Shown here piece by piece: positions 10,825 through 21,300 of a stretch of DNA of 64,000 nt. Every line of letters begins with the position of its first letter. Position 1 is the first letter of the stretch. Source of the DNA: Sandaracinobacteroides saxicola (lineage in GTDB: Bacteria > Pseudomonadota > Alphaproteobacteria > Sphingomonadales > Sphingomonadaceae); the NCBI RefSeq assembly GCF_014117445.1, contig NZ_CP059851.1:2480001-2544000 (forward strand), written 5' to 3'. Below the pieces are notes generated by a model, which was not told the origin of the DNA, made no database searches, and was given only the letters and a program-made list of their open reading frames with translations. Both the position numbers and the translations under genes were made by a program.

Positions 10825-12417
10825 TTACCAGAACCAGATCACGATGACGGCGGTCATCGCCAGCAGGATCGCCGATTGCACGCGGTAATTGGCCCAGGCC
10901 GGCGTGTTCGCCAGGCTGGCACTTTCCGCCTGCCAGTGGGCGCGCGTCCACATCAGGCCGCTGGTCTGCTGTGCCGACGGGCCTGCGCCGGTCAGGCTGC
11001 CATAGACCAGCGCGACGGCGCAGATGGCGAGCAGGATCGGCGCGACATAGAGGAAGTTCAGCGTGAACAGGTTGAGCACATTCACCTGCACGAACAGCGT
11101 GATGCCGACCGCCAGGCCCGCGACGATGGCGAAACCGGCGCCCCGCGCGTTGGCGCGTTTCCAGAAGAGGCCGGCCAGGAACACCGCCACGATCGGCGGC
11201 GAGGTGTAGCTGAGCATCGATTGCAGGTAGGTCCAGACGCTGCCGAACTTCTCGATCATCGGCGCCACCACCACTGCGACCGCCACCATGGCAAGGGTGG
11301 CGAGGCGGCCGACGCGCACCAGCGCCTTGCCGTCGAGCGCCGGGAAGGCGGGCTTGATGAAGTCCATGGTGGCGAGCGTCGCGGCGCTGTTGAAGGTGCT
11401 GGCGGTGGCCGACATGATGGCGGCGAGGAAGCCGGCAACGACCAGCCCGAGCAGGCCGGTGGGCAGCAGGTCGAACATCAGCGTCGGATAGACCAGGTCC
11501 GGATTGGGCAGGTTCGGGTAGAGCAGGACCGCGGCGCTGCCCGGCAGCACCATCAGGAACAGCACGGGGAGTTTCAGCAGCCCGGCGAACAGGCTGCCCC
11601 AGCGGCCGTGGTCCACATTCTTCGCGCTCATCACGCGCTGCACCATGAACTGGTTGGTGCACCAGAAATAGAAGCCGAGGATCGGCACGCCGGTCAGCAG
11701 CCCGAGCCAGGGCATGTGCGGGTCGGAGAGCGGCATGATCAGGCTCATGCGTTCCTCGGGAATGTTCGCCATCACGTTCGCCCAGCCGCCGGCTTTCGCA
11801 AAGGCGAACCAGCTGAGCACGGCCGACGCCGACAGCAGGATGACCGCCTGCACCACCTCGGTATAGAGCACCGCCTTCAGCCCGCCGACGATGGTGTAGA
11901 TGCCGGAGAGCGCGGCGACGACCAGCACCATGACGGGAAGCGGAATGGTCGGCAGGATCAGCGTGAGCATCAGCGCGCCGCCATAGAGCGTCGCGGCCTT
12001 GTCCACCACGACCGACAGGAAGATCGTCAGCGCGCTGAAATATTTGCGCACGCCGGGGCTGTAGCGGCGTTCCAGGAACTCCGGCATGGTATAGACTTGG
12101 CTGCGCAGGATGAAGGGCAGGAAAAACAGGCAGAAGAACACCAGGACGACGGTGGCCATCCATTCATAATTATAGACCGCGATGCCGTTGGCGTAGGCGT
12201 TGCCGGCCAGCCCGATCAGCGTCGCCGAGCTGATGTTGGAAGCGAGCAGCGCGAAGCCGATCACCGGCCAGGTCGAATCGCGCGAGGCGAGGAAGAAATC
12301 GGTGCCGGTTGCCTGTTTGCGGCCGGCCCACAGGCCAAGGCCGATGACGACCAGCGCGTAGAGGGTGATGACGACGAGGTCGGGCGGTGCCAGCCCCCGT
12401 GCAAAGACATCCTGCAT
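10825..12417 (-). CDS. SSS-family Na+/sugar symporter
   Basis: A 530-residue sodium:solute symporter (SLC5-like) in the inner membrane and first gene of the glucan operon. The signature region runs LYALVVIGLGLWAGRK, TDFFLASRDSTWPVIGFALL, ASNISSATLIGLAGNAY, VYTMPEFLERRYS, and GFYFWCTNQFMVQRVMSAK, the last typical of the SglT/sugar branch. It probably imports glucose, maltose or a short oligosaccharide with sodium. ATG 12417 is preceded on the minus strand by GGGGAG at good spacing; an upstream in-frame ATG at 12489 adds an unrelated Arg/Pro-rich leader and was not chosen. Transcription diverges from zwf across about 200 bp. Confidence 0.93.
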   Translation of the reverse strand: MQDVFARGLAPPDLVVITLYALVVIGLGLWAGRKQATGTDFFLASRDSTWPVIGFALLASNISSATLIGLAGNAYANGIAVYNYEWMATVVLVFFCLFFLPFILRSQVYTMPEFLERRYSPGVRKYFSALTIFLSVVVDKAATLYGGALMLTLILPTIPLPVMVLVVAALSGIYTIVGGLKAVLYTEVVQAVILLSASAVLSWFAFAKAGGWANVMANIPEERMSLIMPLSDPHMPWLGLLTGVPILGFYFWCTNQFMVQRVMSAKNVDHGRWGSLFAGLLKLPVLFLMVLPGSAAVLLYPNLPNPDLVYPTLMFDLLPTGLLGLVVAGFLAAIMSATASTFNSAATLATMDFIKPAFPALDGKALVRVGRLATLAMVAVAVVVAPMIEKFGSVWTYLQSMLSYTSPPIVAVFLAGLFWKRANARGAGFAIVAGLAVGITLFVQVNVLNLFTLNFLYVAPILLAICAVALVYGSLTGAGPSAQQTSGLMWTRAHWQAESASLANTPAWANYRVQSAILLAMTAVIVIWFW

Positions 12418-12614
12418 GCTCACTCCCCTGGGCTTTGCCCATGTCGGGAGTCTGTCGCTCCCTCGCCTGTCCGGCGGGCATCGTGGCACGTGGGCGGCGG
12501 CGCCTCAATCGGCGCGGGCGTTCGGGGGGCGCCATGTATTCGTATGCCGGGCCAAAGCGCTTGCCTTTTCGGGCGTGGCAGGGCTTTTTCGCAGGCGACC
12601 GCAAAGGATGCCGC
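12418..12614. promoter_or_regulatory. Divergent control region, glucan operon / zwf operon
   Basis: About 200 bp lie between the start of the sugar-symporter operon (minus) and zwf (plus). The zwf Shine-Dalgarno AAAGGA is at about 12604-12609. A perfect 8-bp palindrome AAGCGCTT sits at 12555-12562 inside CCAAAGCGCTTGCC, the core shape of a LacI/GalR-family operator. No convincing sigma-70 hexamer pair could be picked by eye. One shared region would allow sugar uptake and the Entner-Doudoroff enzymes to be co-regulated; this is inference. Confidence 0.5.
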
Positions 12615-14060
12615 ATGACCGTTCGCGCCAACACCGTCCTGCTGTTCGGCGCGACCGGCGACCTGGCGCAGCGCATGCTGCTGCCCAGCCTTGCCGCGCT
12701 GCACGCCGATGGCCTGGTTGCGCGCGACATCCGCATCGTGGGGACGGCGCGCAGCGGGCTGGACGATGCCGGCTATCGCGATTTCGCGGCGGCGGCGCTG
12801 GCGAAATTCCTGCCCGCGGACCGCCAAGACAAGGCCGCGCTGGAGGCCTTCCTGGGCCGGTTGAGCTACCAGCCGCTCGATGCGACCGACCCGGCGGGCT
12901 TCGCGGCGCTGGCAGCGAAGGTGGGGGCGTTCGAGGGCGCGGTCGCGACCTTCCTGTCGACCGCGCCCAGCCTGTTCGAGCCGACCATCGCCGGGCTGGG
13001 CGCGCACGGCCTCGCCTGCGGCCAGTGCCGCATCGGGCTGGAAAAGCCGCTGGGCAGCGACCTGGCCAGCAGCCGGGCGATCAACGATGCCGTTGCCAGC
13101 GTGTTTCCGGAAAGCCGCACCTTCCGCATCGACCATTATCTGGGCAAGGAGACGGTGCAGAATTTGCTGGCGCTGCGCTTCGGCAACATCCTGTTCGAGC
13201 CGCTGTGGAACGCCCAGCATATCGAGCATGTGCAGATCACGGTGGCCGAGACCGTCGGGCTGGAAGGCCGCGTGGGATTCTATGATGGCGCCGGGGCGCT
13301 GCGCGACATGGTGCAGAACCATATGCTGCAACTGCTGGCGCTGGTGGCGATGGAGCCGCCGGCGCGGTTCGACGCGACGGCGATCCGCGACGAGAAGGTG
13401 AAGGTGCTGCGCAGCCTGCGGCCGCTGACGGCGGCGGACAGCGTGACCGGGCAATATGTGGCGGGTGCGGTCGATGGCGCCGCGGTGCCGGGCTATGCCG
13501 AGGAGCTGGGCAAGCCGTCGGACACGGAGACCTTCGTGGCGCTGAAGGCGCATGTCGACAACTGGCGCTGGAAGGGCGTGCCCTTTTTCCTGCGGACCGG
13601 GAAGCGCCTGCCGCAGCGGCGCACGGAGATCGTCATCCAGTTCCGCGCCGTGCCGCACAGCATCTTTGCCGAGCGCGGCGCGGTGGCCAAACCCAACCGG
13701 CTGATCATCGGCATCCAGCCCGACGAGAATGTCGGGCTGACGGTGATGGCGAAGGTGCCGGGCCTGGACCGGGAGGGCCTGCGGCTGCGGGAGGTACAGC
13801 TGGATATCACCACCCCGAACGCCTTTGCCGGGGCGCGGCGGCGGATCGCCTATGAACGCCTGCTGCTCGACCTGATCGAGGGCGATCCCACCTTGTTCGT
13901 GCGGCGCGACGAGGTGGAGGCACAGTGGAGCTGGGTGGACGCGATCCGGCGCGGCTGGGCCAGCGAAGGCCTGACGCCGCGAAGCTATACGGCGGGAAGC
14001 TGGGGGCCATCGGCGGCCATCGGCCTTGCTGAACGGGCGAATGTGAGCTGGCATGACTGA
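12615..14060 (+). CDS. zwf: Glucose-6-phosphate 1-dehydrogenase
   Basis: Oxidises glucose 6-phosphate to 6-phosphogluconolactone with NAD(P)+, the entry to the Entner-Doudoroff and oxidative pentose phosphate routes. The 481-residue protein has the nucleotide-binding GATGDLAQR (12-20), the EKPLG motif and the active-site signature [13 protein letters not shown]. It ends with a normal C-terminal domain. ATG 12615 follows AAAGGA. It overlaps edd by 8 bp. No pgl gene adjoins it; the lactonase step could fall to a distant gene or occur spontaneously. Confidence 0.97.
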   Translation: MTVRANTVLLFGATGDLAQRMLLPSLAALHADGLVARDIRIVGTARSGLDDAGYRDFAAAALAKFLPADRQDKAALEAFLGRLSYQPLDATDPAGFAALAAKVGAFEGAVATFLSTAPSLFEPTIAGLGAHGLACGQCRIGLEKPLGSDLASSRAINDAVASVFPESRTFRIDHYLGKETVQNLLALRFGNILFEPLWNAQHIEHVQITVAETVGLEGRVGFYDGAGALRDMVQNHMLQLLALVAMEPPARFDATAIRDEKVKVLRSLRPLTAADSVTGQYVAGAVDGAAVPGYAEELGKPSDTETFVALKAHVDNWRWKGVPFFLRTGKRLPQRRTEIVIQFRAVPHSIFAERGAVAKPNRLIIGIQPDENVGLTVMAKVPGLDREGLRLREVQLDITTPNAFAGARRRIAYERLLLDLIEGDPTLFVRRDEVEAQWSWVDAIRRGWASEGLTPRSYTAGSWGPSAAIGLAERANVSWHD

Positions 14061-15864
14061 GATGAACGCAACCGTGGCGCGGGTGACCGCGCGGATCGTC
14101 GAACGCTCGGCGCAGCGGCGCGGGCGTTATCTGGATTTCATCGCGCGGGAGCGGGACGCGGGGATCAACCGCAGCCGGCTGTCGTGCGGCAACCTGGCCC
14201 ATGCCTTTGCCGCCAGCGGCGAGGATAAGGCGGTGATCAGCGCCGCCCATGCGCCCAACCTGGGGATCGTGAGCGCTTTCAACGACATGCTGTCGGCGCA
14301 CCAGCCCTATGGGCGGTATCCGGAGGCGATGAAGCTGTTCGCGCGGGAAGTGGGGGCGACGGCGCAGGTGGCGGGCGGCGTGCCGGCGATGTGCGACGGC
14401 GTCACGCAGGGCCAGGTGGGGATGGAGCTTTCGCTGTTCAGCCGCGACGCCATCGCGATGGCGGCGGCGGTTAGCCTTTCCCACGCCATGTTCGAGGGCG
14501 TGGCGATGCTGGGCATCTGCGACAAGATCGTGCCGGGGCTGGTGATGGCGGCGCTGCGCTTTGGCCATCTGCCGACGATCTTTGTCCCCGCCGGGCCGAT
14601 GCCGAGCGGGCTGCCCAACAAGGAGAAGGCCCGCGTGCGGCAGTTGTTCGCGGAAGGGAAAGCGAGCCGCGCCGAGCTGCTGAAAGCGGAAGCGGCGAGC
14701 TATCACTCGCCGGGGACCTGCACCTTCTATGGCACGGCGAACAGCAACCAGATGATGATGGAGGTGATGGGCCTGCATGTGCCCGGCGCCGCGTTCGTCA
14801 ATCCCGGCAACAGCCTTCGCACCGAACTGACGCGGGCGGCGGTGCACCGGCTGGCGGCGATCAGCCTGGGCGGGTCCGATCCGCGACCCATCGGCGAGAT
14901 CATCGACGAGCGCGCGATCGTGAACGCCGCCGTGGGCCTGCTGGCGACCGGCGGCAGCACCAACCATGCCATCCACCTGCCGGCGATGGCGCGGGCGGCG
15001 GGGATCATCATCGACTGGGCCGATCTGGACGAGCTGTCAGGCGCGGTGCCGATGCTGGCGCGCATCTATCCCAACGGGCAGGGCGATGTGAACCATTTCC
15101 ACGCGGCGGGCGGCATGGGGTTCGTGATCCGCGAGCTGCTGGGCGCGGGGCTGCTGCATGATGTGAAGACGGTGTGGGAGGGCGGCCTGCATCCATATGC
15201 AGAGGAGCCGGGGATGGCGGGTGACGCGCTGCGCTGGGCCGCCGCGCCGGCGGCGAGCGGCGATGAGGCGATGCTGCGGCCGGTGGCGGCGCCGTTCATG
15301 GCGGATGGCGGCATGCGGCTGGTGACGGGCAATCTGGGTCGGGCGATCTTCAAGACCAGCGCAGTGGATGCCAGCCGCTGGACGGTGGAGGCGCCGGCGC
15401 GGGTGTTCCACGACCAGAATGAGGTGCTGAGCGCGTTCAAGGCCGGCGAACTGGACCGCGATGTGGTGGTGGTGGTGCGCTTCCAGGGGCCGCGCGCCAA
15501 CGGCATGCCGGAGCTGCATAAGCTGACGCCGGCGCTGGGGGTGTTGCAGGACAAGGGGTATAAGGTCGCGCTGGTCACCGATGGCCGGATGTCCGGCGCC
15601 AGCGGCAAGGTGCCGGCAGCGATCCACTGCACGCCGGAGGCCTGGGGCGGGGGGCCGCTGGCACGGCTGCGGGACGGCGATCCGGTGCGGCTGTGCGGCC
15701 ATGACGGCATGCTGACCACCAGCGCCGATCTGGCGGCGCGGGAGGCGGTGGCGAACCCCGCGGTGCATGACGGCACGGGCCGCGAACTGTTCGCGATGAT
15801 GCGCATGGGCGCCGATGGGGCGGAGCTTGGCGCCTCGGCGATGCTGGCGGCGGCGGGGCTGTGA
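14053..15864 (+). CDS. edd: 6-phosphogluconate dehydratase
   Basis: Dehydrates 6-phosphogluconate to 2-keto-3-deoxy-6-phosphogluconate, the first committed Entner-Doudoroff step. The 603-residue protein belongs to the IlvD/Edd family of Fe-S dehydratases: [58 protein letters not shown] and [18 protein letters not shown] are all present, including the cysteines expected to hold the cluster. It starts inside the end of zwf and its stop overlaps the GTG of glk as GTGA, so translation is coupled. Confidence 0.97.
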   Translation: MTEMNATVARVTARIVERSAQRRGRYLDFIARERDAGINRSRLSCGNLAHAFAASGEDKAVISAAHAPNLGIVSAFNDMLSAHQPYGRYPEAMKLFAREVGATAQVAGGVPAMCDGVTQGQVGMELSLFSRDAIAMAAAVSLSHAMFEGVAMLGICDKIVPGLVMAALRFGHLPTIFVPAGPMPSGLPNKEKARVRQLFAEGKASRAELLKAEAASYHSPGTCTFYGTANSNQMMMEVMGLHVPGAAFVNPGNSLRTELTRAAVHRLAAISLGGSDPRPIGEIIDERAIVNAAVGLLATGGSTNHAIHLPAMARAAGIIIDWADLDELSGAVPMLARIYPNGQGDVNHFHAAGGMGFVIRELLGAGLLHDVKTVWEGGLHPYAEEPGMAGDALRWAAAPAASGDEAMLRPVAAPFMADGGMRLVTGNLGRAIFKTSAVDASRWTVEAPARVFHDQNEVLSAFKAGELDRDVVVVVRFQGPRANGMPELHKLTPALGVLQDKGYKVALVTDGRMSGASGKVPAAIHCTPEAWGGGPLARLRDGDPVRLCGHDGMLTTSADLAAREAVANPAVHDGTGRELFAMMRMGADGAELGASAMLAAAGL

Positions 15865-16829
15865 CGGGAATCGTCGCCGTCGATATCGGCGGCACGCATG
15901 CGCGCTTCGCGCTGGCGACGGTGGAGGGCGGCCGGGTGGTGGCGATGGCGCCGCCGGTGACGCTGAAGACCGCCGAGCATGCCAGTTTCCAGACCGCTTG
16001 GGAGGCGTTCGGCGCGATGCAGGCGGGGCCTTTGCCGCGCCTCGCCAGCATCGCGGTCGCCTGCCCGACGCAGGGCGAGGTGCTGAAGCTGACCAACAAC
16101 CCCTGGGTGATCCGGCCGGCGCTGATCCCGGAGAAGCTGCACCTCGACCGGTTCACGCTGGTGAATGATTTCGAGGCGATCGCCCATGCGGTCGCGCAGG
16201 CGCCGGCGGACGCCTTCGGCCCCCTGGCCGGGCCGGATGCGCCGCTGCCGGCGCGGGGCACGATCACCATATTGGGGCCGGGCACCGGGCTGGGCGTCGC
16301 CTCCCTGCTGAGGCAGGAGGGGCGTTATCATGTGCTGCCGTCCGAAGGCGGGCATGTGGATTTCGCGCCGCTGGACACGATCGAGGATGCCATCCTGGCG
16401 CATCTGCGGCGCGCCTTCCGGCGGGTGTCGGTGGAGCGGCTGCTCTCTGGCCCCGGGCTGGAGAATATCTATACAGCGCTGGCCGCGCTGGAGGGACGGG
16501 CGGTGCCGTCGCGCGACAACAGGGCATTGTGGACGGCGGCGATGGACGGCAGCGACAGCCTGGCGGCAGCCGCGCTGGACCGCTTCATGCTGACGCTGGG
16601 CAGCGTGGCGGGCGACCTGGCGCTGGCGCACGGCGCGGCCGGCGTGGTGGTGGCGGGCGGACTGGGGCAGCGGCTGGCGGGGCGCCTGCCGGGGTCGGGC
16701 TTTGCCGAGCGGTTCGCGGCGAAGGGCCGGTTCGAGAGCCGGATGGCGCAAATCCCGGTGCGGACGATCATGCTGGCGGAACCGGGGCTTTATGGCGCGG
16801 CGGCGGCGTTCGCGGTGGAGGCGGTATGA
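15861..16829 (+). CDS. glk: Glucokinase
   Basis: Phosphorylates free glucose with ATP. The 322-residue protein is of the bacterial Glk family (PF02685): [12 protein letters not shown] at the N-terminus (phosphate-binding), [23 protein letters not shown] and [10 protein letters not shown] near the active site. It starts with GTG, overlapping the edd stop as GTGA, and its own stop overlaps the ATG of eda as ATGA. Placement in the operon matches an organism that takes glucose in by symport, as the neighbouring SSS transporter suggests. Confidence 0.96.
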   Translation: MTGIVAVDIGGTHARFALATVEGGRVVAMAPPVTLKTAEHASFQTAWEAFGAMQAGPLPRLASIAVACPTQGEVLKLTNNPWVIRPALIPEKLHLDRFTLVNDFEAIAHAVAQAPADAFGPLAGPDAPLPARGTITILGPGTGLGVASLLRQEGRYHVLPSEGGHVDFAPLDTIEDAILAHLRRAFRRVSVERLLSGPGLENIYTALAALEGRAVPSRDNRALWTAAMDGSDSLAAAALDRFMLTLGSVAGDLALAHGAAGVVVAGGLGQRLAGRLPGSGFAERFAAKGRFESRMAQIPVRTIMLAEPGLYGAAAAFAVEAV

Positions 16830-17446
16830 CGATCGACGAGATCATGATGGTGGCGCCGGTGATTCCGGTGCTGGTGATCGATGACGCGGCGCATGCGCGG
16901 CCGGTGGCCGAAGCCTTGGTGGCGGGCGGGCTGCCGGTGCTGGAGGTGACGCTGCGGACGCCGGCGGCGCTCGACGCGATGCGGGAAATGGCGCGCGTGC
17001 CGGGCGCCATCGTGGGCGCCGGCACGGTGCTGAACGCGCGCGACGTGGCGGCCTGTGCCGATGCGGGCGCGCGTTTCATCGTGTCGCCGGGGCTGACGGC
17101 GCCGCTGGTGGCGGCGGTGACGGAGAGCGGCATCCCCTTCCTGCCGGGGATCGCCACGGCGGGCGACATCATGCGCGGGCTGGACGCGGGCCTGACCCGA
17201 TTCAAATTCTTTCCGGCGGAGACCAGCGGCGGGTTGCCGGCGCTGAGGGCGCTGGCGGCGCCCTTCGGCATGGCGCGCTTCTGCCCGACGGGCGGCATCA
17301 CGGCGGCGAGCGCACCGGCCTGGCTGGCGGAACCTCACGTGAAATGCGTGGGCGGCAGCTGGATCGTGCCGCGCGGCGCGCCGGATGGGGCGGCGATCGA
17401 GGCGGCGGCGCGGGCGGCGAGTGCCCTCAGGCCAGCCGCGCCCTGA
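16826..17446 (+). CDS. eda: 2-keto-3-deoxy-6-phosphogluconate aldolase
   Basis: Class I aldolase that cleaves KDPG to pyruvate and glyceraldehyde 3-phosphate. The 206-residue protein has the catalytic pair expected for the family: E40 in VLEVTLRTP and the Schiff-base K127 in TRFKFFPAE. The phosphate-binding FCPTGGI and the C-terminal KCVGGSWIVP are also present. It is the last gene of the zwf-edd-glk-eda operon and its 3' end overlaps the convergent SMP-30 gene by 20 bp, leaving no room for a separate terminator. Confidence 0.97.
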   Translation: MTIDEIMMVAPVIPVLVIDDAAHARPVAEALVAGGLPVLEVTLRTPAALDAMREMARVPGAIVGAGTVLNARDVAACADAGARFIVSPGLTAPLVAAVTESGIPFLPGIATAGDIMRGLDAGLTRFKFFPAETSGGLPALRALAAPFGMARFCPTGGITAASAPAWLAEPHVKCVGGSWIVPRGAPDGAAIEAAARAASALRPAAP

Positions 17447-18248
17447 ATACGCCGCCGGCGTGGGGGTCATCGTCGTTTCGGCGGAGTGAGGTGAGGTAGA
17501 CGAAGCCGTCGGTACCGAAGGCGGGCATGGTGGGGGCGGGGGTGGGGGCGGGGTGGCGTTCCAACAGCGTGCCGTCCGATGTGTATATGTTCAGGCAGGC
17601 GGCGGAGACGCCGGCGCTCCAATAATGTCCCTGTGCATCGACCTGCGCGCCGTCGGGGCGGCCCTGGGCATCGGTGGGGGTGGCGATGCGCCGGCGGTTT
17701 GTCGTTTCACTGGTGAAACGGTCAAAATCCCAGGCATCGATCCAGACGCCGCGCGAGTCCGCGGCGTACAGCGTGCGGCCATCCGGTGCGAAGGCGATGC
17801 CGTTGCCGGTGACGATCCCGGTCGCGCGGGCCTGGGGCGCGGTGCCATCCAGCGGCACGCGCCACAGGCTGCCGATGGGGGCTTTCGCCGGGCTTTCGTC
17901 CATGCTGGCGACCCAGAAGGCGCCGTCCGGACCGAGGCGGCCGTCGTTGAGGCGGGAGGTCGCAAGATCGTCTTCCAGCCGGGCGATGTGCCAGCGCAAC
18001 GCCGTTTCAGGGTTGAAACGACAGATGTCCTTGGTGCCGGCGACGATCCAGTCGCCATCGGGCAGCGGCGCGAAGCAGGCGACGAGGTCGTCGAACCGCC
18101 ATTCGCGGGCGATGCCGCCGTCCGCCGCGAGCCGCAGGATGCGGCCGCCGCGCACGTCGGCGAGGTGCAGCGCGCCATCGTGCCAGACCGGACATTCGGC
18201 GAGCGGCAGGCGCAGGTCGGCGAACAGGGCGAAGGGTTCGGCAAGCAT
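17427..18248 (-). CDS. SMP-30/gluconolactonase-family protein
   Basis: A 273-residue six-bladed beta-propeller lactonase of the SMP-30/regucalcin family. Metal-site features are visible: the glutamate in PLAECPVWH, SRLNDGRLGPDGAFW, GNGIAFAPDGRTLY and the aspartate in YAADSRGV. Members hydrolyse sugar lactones such as gluconolactone in the cytosol. Next to the Entner-Doudoroff genes a sugar-lactone role is reasonable, but it is convergent to them, not in their operon, and no phosphogluconolactonase role can be claimed. ATG 18248 was chosen because it begins the conserved blade; a longer reading to 18518 would run into the divergent caspase gene. Confidence 0.9.
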   Translation of the reverse strand: MLAEPFALFADLRLPLAECPVWHDGALHLADVRGGRILRLAADGGIAREWRFDDLVACFAPLPDGDWIVAGTKDICRFNPETALRWHIARLEDDLATSRLNDGRLGPDGAFWVASMDESPAKAPIGSLWRVPLDGTAPQARATGIVTGNGIAFAPDGRTLYAADSRGVWIDAWDFDRFTSETTNRRRIATPTDAQGRPDGAQVDAQGHYWSAGVSAACLNIYTSDGTLLERHPAPTPAPTMPAFGTDGFVYLTSLRRNDDDPHAGGVFRARLA

Positions 18249-18325
18249 GGGCGCCGCTTGCCATGCGGCGGCGATGATTGACAGATGCAACCCTTGTCCT
18301 AGTCTGTGACAGGGGAGGAAGGCGG

Positions 18326-21300
18326 ATGCGGGCGCTGTCGTTGGCGGTTCTGGCGCTGGTCGGCATGGCCGCGGGTTGCGTGACGGCTGCCGTGCCCGCC
18401 GCCACCTCTGGCGTCCGCGCCAACCTGGCGGCGGATGTGCCCAAGGTGGTGCTGCAATTCGGTCATCCTTTCCGGGTGGACGCGGCACTGTGGGTGCCCG
18501 CCGAGCCGGGGAAGGCAAGCGACGACTGGAACGACTGGTTCGTGCTGACGGCGGACGCCAGCGACGGTTCGCTGATCCTGTGGGACCCGACCTGGACGCT
18601 GGTCTATGACCATCTGCGCCTGCCGCCGCTGGACCGGCAAGCGAATTTCACGCTGGACGCGGTCACCGCGATGACCCTGGCGCCGGGCGGGCGGCAGGTG
18701 ACGATCAGCGCGATCGGCAGCGGCACAGAGGGCGACAACCCCACTTTCGCGCGGCGCTTCACCTTTCGGCTGAACCTGGACACGCGGGTGGTGACGCGGG
18801 AGGCCGCCTCGGTGCCGCTGCCGGGGCTGGATGTGGACACGCTGAAGCCCGCGGCGCTGCCGGTCGGCCCCGGGGGCACGCGGCTGGAGCGCGACGGGAC
18901 GGGCGTGAAGATGTTGCCCGTGAAGGGCGATCCGGTGCTGTTGAAGGGCGTGGCGCGGGGCAAATATGCCGATGCCGCGCTGTCGCCCGATGGCACGCGG
19001 CTGGCGCGGGTGCTGTGGCTTTATGCCGGCAACACCACGCAGGTGGAGGTGTGGGACCTGGCGAGCGGCGAGGCGCTGCCGACCTTCATCAAGAAGGGCC
19101 GCTATGATGCGATCCGCTGGGTGAACGCCGACACCTATGTGCTGTTGGCCGATACTGATCCGAAGACCGGCGTGCCGCCGCTGCCGACGCTGCTCGTGGA
19201 TGCGGCCAGCGCCGGCAACCCCAAGGGCATCGCCGCCGGGACGGTGCCGGGGCGCTGCATGACGACGGTGATCCGCTTCAACGACGGCCAAACGATGGAC
19301 TATCAGCTGGCGGCGACCAACCCGGCGGCCTGTGGCGGGCCGGCGGGCGAGCCCGATGACATGTGGATGCTCGATTTCGACGGCAAGGGGGGCGCGACCT
19401 GGCGCCGGACGGAATTGCAGGGGATGCAGGACCGGCGCATCACCTCGATCACCGGCACGCCGGATGGCCGGGGCGTGGTGATTTCCACCCGGCCTCTGCG
19501 CCCGGTGAAGGGCGGTTTCGCGCCGCAGGTGGTGATGATCGACCTGAAGAGTGGCAAGGTGACCGACAGTTTCGACTTCGGTGACGCGGACGCATCGGTG
19601 ACACAACTGTTCGCCACCGCCGACAGCGCGATCCAGAAGAGCAGCCTGTCCTCCGACGGCAAATATCTGTTCTGGCATGCCCCGGGCGGGGTGCTGATGG
19701 TCGAGCTGGCGACGCGGGAGGTGCGGGGGATGGATACCGGCACCGACAATCCGCAGGTGATGGTGAGCGACGGCAAGACCTTGCTGGTGGGCGGGGTGGG
19801 GTATCGCAACCTCTATCGTTTCGACGTGGCGACGGTGCAGCCGGTGCTGCCGCCGATCCTGCTGACCGGCACGATCAGCGCCGATTACCTGCCCGACCGG
19901 CAGCTGTTCTGGGCGGTTTCGGACGATGGCGCGCTGAGAATGTGGGACCGGCGCGACGGATCGAAGCGGTTGAGCCTGTTCACCTTTCCCAACAATGGCT
20001 TCTTCGCGTCCATGCCCGACGGCCGTTATGACACCAACCTGACACCCGATACCGACTGGGTGCGCTGGATGCAGGCCGACCAGCCCTGGGTGTCGCTGCC
20101 GGCGAGCGCCTTCATGCGCAGCCATTATGATCCGGGGCTGGTGCGCAAGCTGTTCGACTGCAACGCCGGCGGCTGTGGCGCGGCGCTGCCGCCGATCCCG
20201 CCGGCGCCGGGGGTGACGCGGCTGTTTCCGTGGGTGACCATCACCGACGTGGCGAGCGGCGGGCCGGGGGTGGCGCGGGTGAGCCTGGAGTTCGCCGAGA
20301 ATGTCGATGGCGCGACGCGGTCGGGCGCGCATGACCTGCGGCTGTTCGTGGACGACCGGATGGTGCGCCGCGACCCCGATCCGGGCAGCGCCCCCGACGT
20401 GACCGACATCGAGGCCTGGCGGCGGGCGACGGCGCTGGCGGACGCCATGCCCGCCACGCTGCCGGCCGACGGGGAGGCGCCGACGGTGACGCGGACGATC
20501 GACGTGCCGATCCCGACCGATGGCCGCGAGGTGGCGCTGTCGGCCTATCTGTTCAACAGGGACCGCATCAAGGGCGAGACCGACCGCAAGGGCTGGAAAC
20601 CGCCGGCGGCGACACCGCGCCCGCGACGGCTGGTGGTGCTGGCGATCGGCGTGGACGCGACGCAGAACCGCGACTGGCGGCTGAGCTATGCCGCCGCCGA
20701 TGCCAAGGCGATCACCGGGCTGTTCGCGGGCGCGCCGGCGCAGGCCAAGCTGATGACGGTGATCACCAGCACCGACGCCCGCGACGCGGCGACGAAGGCC
20801 GTCATCCGCGCGGCGCTGCTGTCGCTGGCCGGGGCGGCGGGGGATGCCGAGCGCGCGGCGCTGGCGGCCGCCGGGGTGGACAGTGCCGGGCTGCCCGCCC
20901 TGACGCCCGACGACAGCCTGGTGATCAGCTGGTCGGGGCATGGCGACACCATCGGCGGACAATTTTATCTGGTGCCCTCTGACGGGGCGGTGGACGCGGC
21001 CGGCAGGCCACGGGCGGCGAGCTTCATCAGCAGCGCCGAGCTGACGGCCTGGCTGCGCGGGGTGCAGGCGGCGAATGTCGCCATCGTCATCGATGCCTGC
21101 CACAGCGCGGCGAGCGTGGCGGCGCAAGGGTTCAAGCCGGGGCCGATGGGGGATCCGGGGCTGGGGCAGCTCGCCTATGACAAGGGGTTCCGCATCCTGG
21201 CGGCGACGCAGGCGGACAATGTGGCGATGGAGGATGGCGCGCTGGGGCACGGCCTGCTGACCTGGGCGCTGACGCGCGATGCGCTGGTCATGGTGACGGC

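Noticed and set aside
10699-12618. Long plus-strand open frame opposite the SSS symporter
   Set aside because: Low-complexity Gln/His/Asp/Arg composition typical of shadow frames; the opposite strand encodes a well-matched transporter.
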